DNA from: Bidens hawaiensis
Lineage: Eukaryota > Streptophyta > Magnoliopsida > Asterales > Asteraceae
Assembly: GCA_021521415.1 (NCBI GenBank)
Contig: JAIQDT010009180.1
Coordinates: forward strand, 29,879-93,878
DNA: 64,000 nucleotides
Reading direction: 5' to 3'
A program made the position numbers and the translations under genes. The notes under the pieces were generated by a model. That model saw only the letters and a program-made list of their open reading frames with translations, did not search any database and was not told the DNA's origin. Position 1 is the stretch's first letter. Each line of letters begins with the position of its first letter. Positions 59,265 to 64,000 of this stretch are shown here, piece after piece.

Positions 59265-59564
59265 AAACATTTTCGTGTTAGTTTTCGCGACACGAACCGT
59301 TTAGGAATAAGTTTTGTTATCTTTTCCTTTTTCCCATATATTAACTTATGTTATATATGATTATTTTACAACTTTAGGGGCAATTCTAAAACAGTCCCTA
59401 ATAGTCGTGTCGATTCACGTGTAAAAGCCGATTTTTCGACCGTTAAAGTTACCGACAAGTCAAATAAATCAAATAAGCCTACACCAATTATCCTATGAAC
59501 TAATTACACATATTATATAATACACATTTTATCCAAACTTCCAGATTTGATCACATATTTCCAC

Positions 59565-60228
59565 ATATGTATATATAGTGGTTGGATCTAGAGAGAACTT
59601 CTCTTAGAAAGAGATTAGAGAACTAGTAAAGAATTATTTTTAACTATTTTTAAAAATTATTTTGTAATTTTTTTTCTTTCCTCCTTCTAATAAGATGATA
59701 TTGTTCCTAAAAAAACCGTCGATATAATGCGTATATGCATTAATGTGTATTGTATATATAAAATAGTGTTTTATTGCATATAATTCAACACAAATACATT
59801 ATCTAATACATACTATTGAATATATGCAAATTCGACACTAATAATTGTATGCAAAACACATTATTGCATATATGTAATACAACACTAATACACATATGCA
59901 CTATATCGATTTTTTTAATTTTTGTATATAATATAACACTTTTGCAAATATATAATACAAACAACTATATATATGCTACTCAACAATATTTCAAATATCA
60001 AAATTGCATACCATTGCACATATCCATTATAAAAAAGTCGATGTATTGCATATATGCATTACAACGTTAATTTTTTTATTTTTATATTTTTTTGTGGTGA
60101 AGAATAACAACATATAAGACGGATGAAAGAAAAAAAGTTTTAAAAATATTTTTTTTAATTAAATTAAAAATACTTCATTATTAGTTCTCTAGTTCTCTCC
60201 ATAAAATAGAGTTCTCTCATGATCATCT

Positions 60229-60235
<7 letters not shown>
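59565..60235. mobile_element. TIR-type non-autonomous DNA element
   Basis: Ends are imperfect inverted repeats: 'tggatctagagagaactt' near 59,584 against 'gagttctctcatgatca' near 60,208, plus an inner 'agagaactag'/'ctagttctct' pair. No coding region. It cuts off the element C LTR on its left and touches an (AT)n run on its right. A frame at 59,816-60,070 is low-complexity and not a gene. Confidence 0.55.

Positions 60236-60291
<56 letters not shown>
60226..60291. repeat. (AT)n microsatellite
   Basis: About 33 AT units in unit 1 of the tandem duplication. The unit-2 counterpart at 63,135-63,218 is about nine units longer. Confidence 0.95.
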
Positions 60292-60293
<2 letters not shown>

Positions 60294-60663
60294 TATTGGA
60301 TCATTTCAGAAGTTTTTTACAGCAAGAAGTGCGAGAAGTGAAGGTGTAACTCCATTAATCCCTGATTTCACTCCCTTTCTTATGTGTAGGTGCATATGTA
60401 TGTGTGTAGGTACGTATGTTTGTATATGTGTACGTATGTTTGTATATGTGTACGTATGTGCGTAGGTACATAGGTTTGAATGTGGCTTGATACATTTATA
60501 TGTTTGTAGGTTGGTTTGAATGTGTAATTAAGACATAAATACAACCGACCTACATATATGTATGTAACATCATATTAAAGGGAGTGAAATTAAGGATTAA
60601 TGAAGTTATACATTCAATTCTCGCACTTCTCTCTGTAATATCACTTCTCGCAAGATCCATCCC
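60292..60663. mobile_element. MITE with ~80-bp terminal inverted repeats, copy 1
   Basis: The start (ggtattggatcatttcagaa, then agtgcgagaagtgaaggt) is the inverted match of the end (acttctcgcaagatccatcc). The arms extend to 'tttcactccctttc'/'gaaagggagtgaaa'-type blocks. It lies between AT-rich runs, suggesting a TA-type target. The middle has a 'gtacgtatgtttgtatatgt' short tandem repeat. No coding region. Confidence 0.75.
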
Positions 60664-61073
60664 ATATATATATATTTATAGCAAGTGTACACTCATATAT
60701 GTAAATATATGTATTAATTATTATTCTGTTACTTTTTTAAGTATGACAAGTTAGTGTGTTAAATTAGAATATATGTATAATATTTAGGTTTTAAATGATA
60801 TCTTCAGAAGATTCCATACATAAGTAATTAAGGGAGGCAATGCATGCACTTATAAAGAAATATGAAACTGCCCTACGAATATCTAAATCAAATATCCATG
60901 GTGATAGAGTTCTTAAGGAAGAAAAAACGAGTTGCAATAGAGTAAGAAGAAATATTATTAAAGAAAATGAAACTTGGGTTCGGTACTTATGTTACTAGGG
61001 AAAATGTATCATTGTATTTGGACTTCTTATTATCTTGACGGAACAGCTTACCAATGAATGTTGATTATGAATG

Positions 61074-63035
61074 TTTGTTTGCAATCTCCTTTGTGTACAT
61101 ATATGTATAATTTTGGTATTAATATGTTATGAAATGTATACTAGCTAAATATACATGTATGTATAATTTACTAAATATAAATGTAAATATAATTTGTTGC
61201 ATGTCATGTTGTTAGAACTAAAAAGAAAACGCATGAAAAATTAAACGAAAAATAAAAGATTTAATAAAGTTTGAAGAAATAATATAGGTCGGTTTAACAA
61301 AAAAAAACACTAAGAAAAAGCAAAAGAGAACCGCCTAAAGTGGGAGTCGAAGTTGAGTGTAAAGCACTCTGGATACCAACTTATATCTTTTATAGATTTA
61401 TTAGTTGGCAAATGTATAATTTTCTAAATTTCAACCATGCAAAATCAACATTATATACATACAAGTATAATCTGTATAATACACATATATGCATAATATG
61501 TAAATATGCATGATAAAATTCAAAATAATAAACTAGTAATTCTATTCAAAACAAATACTACAAATAAAAACGATAGTAGTGCGTAAGTTGAATATACAAT
61601 TGCAAACCAATTGTAATGTCTAAGTTGAACATCGGTGTGACATTATAATTAACACTAAAAAATCATATTCTAAATGAAATCATTCACATATTATTCATAT
61701 CCTCATCTATTGTTTTTCTGATTTGTTTCATCATTTGCACCCGACTCTCTTCCATATTTGGTTTGTTTATCTCCTCATACTTTGTTTATCGTTTTTCTTT
61801 CATGGGTTCTTAGTGAGCAAAAAGATAAGTATGTACTCCTTTTACTTCCTCTCAAGTTACAATGTGGCATAAAATCAATCTATAATGCCAGCATTAGTGT
61901 TACACAATTATCAACGCGAAAATACATACATGTACAACTAAAAAAATGATAATACATATATGTACAATATTATTGTACATATATGTATAATCTATGTAAA
62001 TACCTTATTCATATACATTTTAAGTAGTAATGGTACAAATATGAATAAGTAGTATTGAATTAAACATATATATCATAACTGGATGTATTGCATTAGAATA
62101 TACATATATCTAAAAACTGTTATATAATACATATACGTAAAATTATATTATACATATGTGTACAATATGTGCAAATACTTTATATAGGGGTGTGCAGGTT
62201 ATGGGTTAGACCCGCCAAACCTATGAATCCAGTTTACAAAACCCGTCAAATCGAACCAGTATTAGAAAACATGTTTAGTTTCGGTTTCGTATTGCATAAC
62301 TAACCAGGAAGCGATTTTGTCTAGTTACAAACCCGTCATAAAATGTGATACGCTTGAACCCGTAAACCTGTGAATATAAATCTTGGTTTGCAAATATGTT
62401 CCCCATATCCATGTTCTGCAAATCAACTTGCTGGTTTAATCCCCGAGGTTACACACAAAAAATACACTTATGTGAGTGACCAAATTGTTTGCTCTATTTC
62501 CTTATAATAAAACCAAGGAAATCAACTAACTACTGTAGATATAGAGAACACGCACTTGAACTACAACATAAATTAACTTAACTAACCGACACTCCTAACT
62601 AACTAACCAAGGAAACTTAGTCCACACTCCAAACTTAATTAATGGAAAAGTAAATGAACTAAGTCCTTTTGCATGTGACCCATTAGCTATTAACCCATCA
62701 AGATTATACACAACATAGCTAACAACTTACAAATATGCTTTCATATATTACAAATGAAAAACATATAATAAAACCTTTTAGAAAGAAATATGAAGCAACT
62801 TTAGTCACATAACCAAACGAGAAACATATATTAAAACCAACTTTTTAGTGAAATGGCAAGTTTTTTTTTTTTTTTAATCAAAATATTAATTTTACTTTTG
62901 ACTTTAATTTGAAGTCATGCCTTCTAATTAAAATTGTGGAACCCGTTTAAAGCATAACGTGCCAGGATCATGCCATTTGGAATATATGATATATGAGTAA
63001 TGCAATTACAAACCAGTTTCACGGGTAAATCGTTT
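61074..63035. other. AT-rich remainder of the tandem unit
   Basis: No recognisable gene. 'TAGGGGTGTGCAGGTTATGG' at 62,185 resembles the end of a hAT-type MITE, but no matching far end is visible. An initial frame at 61,758-61,949 has no recognised motif. Confidence 0.45.
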
Positions 63036-63133
63036 AAAAAAGTTTTAAAAATATTTTTTTTAATTAAATTAAAAATACTTCATTATTAGTTCTCTAGTTC
63101 TCTCCATAAAATAGAGTTCTCTCATGATCATCT

Positions 63134-63220
<87 letters not shown>

Positions 63221-64000
63221 TATTGGATCATTTCAGAAGTTTTTTACAGCAAGAAGTGCGAGAAGTGAAGGTGTAACTCCATTAATCCCTGATTTCACTC
63301 CCTTTCTTATGTGTAGGTGCATATGTATGTGTGTAGGTACGTATGTTTGTATATGTGTACGTATGTTTGTATATGTGTACGTATGTGCGTAGGTACATAG
63401 GTTTGAATGTGGCTTGGTACATTTATATGTTTGTAGGTTGGTTTGAATGTGTAATTAAGACATAAATACAACCGACCTACATATATGTATGTAACATCAT
63501 ATGAAAGGGAGTGAAATTAAGGATTAATGAAGTTATACATTCAATTCTCGCACTTCTCTCTGTAATATCACTTCTCGCAAGATCCATCCCATATATATAT
63601 ATTTATAGCAAGTGTACACTCATATATGTAAATATATGTATTAATTATTATTCTGTTACTTTTTTAAGTATGACAAGTTAGTGTGTTAAATTAGAATATA
63701 TGTATAATATTTAGGTTTTAAATGATATCTTCAGAAGATTCCATACATAAGTAATTAAGGGAGGCAATGCATGCACTTATAAAGAAATATGAAACTGCCC
63801 TACGAATATCTAAATCAAATATCCATGGTGATAGAGTTCTTAAGGAAGAAAAAACGAGTTGCAATAGAGTAAGAAGAAATATTATTAAAGAAAATGAAAC
63901 TTGGGTTCGGTACTTATGTTACTAGGGAAAATGTATCATTGTATTTGGACTTCTTATTATCTTGACGGAACAGCTTACCAATGAATGTTGATTATGAATG
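63036..64000 (+). repeat. Unit 2 of the tandem duplication (runs off the window)
   Basis: Near-identical to 60,131-61,073. Includes a longer AT run (63,135-63,218) and the second MITE copy. Confidence 0.9.
63219..63592. mobile_element. MITE with ~80-bp terminal inverted repeats, copy 2
   Basis: Copy of 60,292-60,663 carried along by the tandem duplication, not an independent insertion. Confidence 0.75.

Larger units (their letters stand above)
43120..59564 (-). mobile_element. Element C: older Tekay-like gypsy element, nested and incomplete
   Basis: Same layout as element A on the minus strand: 3' LTR 43,120-47,047, pol and gag remnants 47,082-51,928, extra-ORF remnant, primer site 57,095-57,108, 5' LTR from 57,114. 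It is interrupted by a solo LTR (49,069-51,169) and element D (52,425-56,646). The 5' LTR match is lost at about 59,564, where TIR elements start, so the right end is not in view and no target duplication could be checked. LTRs are clearly diverged, so it is far older than A. Confidence 0.85.
57114..59564 (-). repeat. 5' LTR of element C (incomplete)
   Basis: Matches 43,120 to about 44,925 of the 3' LTR with many differences, and carries an insertion and a tandem duplication (58,528-59,264). The remaining ~2.1 kb of the LTR is not found within the window. Confidence 0.85.
60131..63035 (+). repeat. Unit 1 of a 2.9-kb tandem duplication
   Basis: The sequence from 60,131 recurs from 63,036, immediately after this unit ends, in the same orientation. 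Across the ~940 bp that can be compared I saw two substitutions (about 60,491 and 60,573) and a different AT-run length. It starts inside the TIR element of 59,565-60,235. Confidence 0.9.

Noticed and set aside
62185..62450. hAT-type MITE beginning TAGGGGTGTGCA
   Set aside because: Only one candidate end was seen; no inverted partner or 8-bp duplication, so it is mentioned only as a resemblance.

Overview
This window looks like intergenic heterochromatin from a flowering plant, most likely a eudicot with a large, repeat-rich genome. The families of Ty3/gypsy Tekay-type chromovirus, Ty1/copia and PF04195-type elements are reminiscent of Asteraceae, but that assignment is an inference from recall and not proven. 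The sequence is AT-rich and full of microsatellites. I found no host protein-coding gene, rRNA or tRNA. Almost every recognisable coding stretch belongs to a transposable element, and nearly all are broken.

Layout. 1-5.15 kb: noncoding DNA, then a minus-strand Ty1/copia remnant (gag with zinc knuckles, a leader carrying a striking 18-fold short motif array, primer binding site, LTR). 5.15-11.25 kb: a head-to-head inverted structure whose arms are two 5' ends of one gypsy-like family. The left half carries reverse transcriptase, RNase H and integrase remnants on +. The right half carries a spliced PF04195-type gene on -. 11.25-23.8 kb: mostly unassigned AT-rich DNA with a perfect 46-bp-arm hairpin, a SINE-like remnant, a small Helitron with both ends, and a fold-back element with nested palindromes. 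23.87-28 kb: a plus-strand copia LTR (split by another insertion), primer site and gag remnant.

28.4-60 kb is a nested LTR-retrotransposon cluster. Family-B LTR copies (28.39 and 41.40 kb) are the substrate. Element A (28,910-41,372, target-site duplication GATAT) is a 12.46-kb Tekay-like chromovirus on -, with two 3,064-bp LTRs that are almost identical, an intact extra ORF upstream of gag encoding a possible tail-anchored protein, and a pol with several lesions. Element C (43,120 to at least 59,564, on -) is an older relative that has lost the end of RT, RNase H and the integrase core. Its gag is split by a family-B solo LTR (49,069-51,169, TSD ATCCC), and its own extra ORF is split by element D (52,425-56,646, TSD AGCCG), a noncoding LTR element with both LTRs, primer site and polypurine tract.

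59.5-64 kb holds TIR/MITE-type elements and the start of a recent head-to-tail duplication with a 2.9-kb unit (60,131-63,035, repeated from 63,036 to the window end).

How it works together: the window records successive insertions. Elements A, C and D have the cis signals for reverse transcription (LTRs, tRNA-Met primer sites, polypurine tracts), but none encodes a complete working set of proteins, so any recent movement, especially of A and D, was probably driven in trans by relatives elsewhere.
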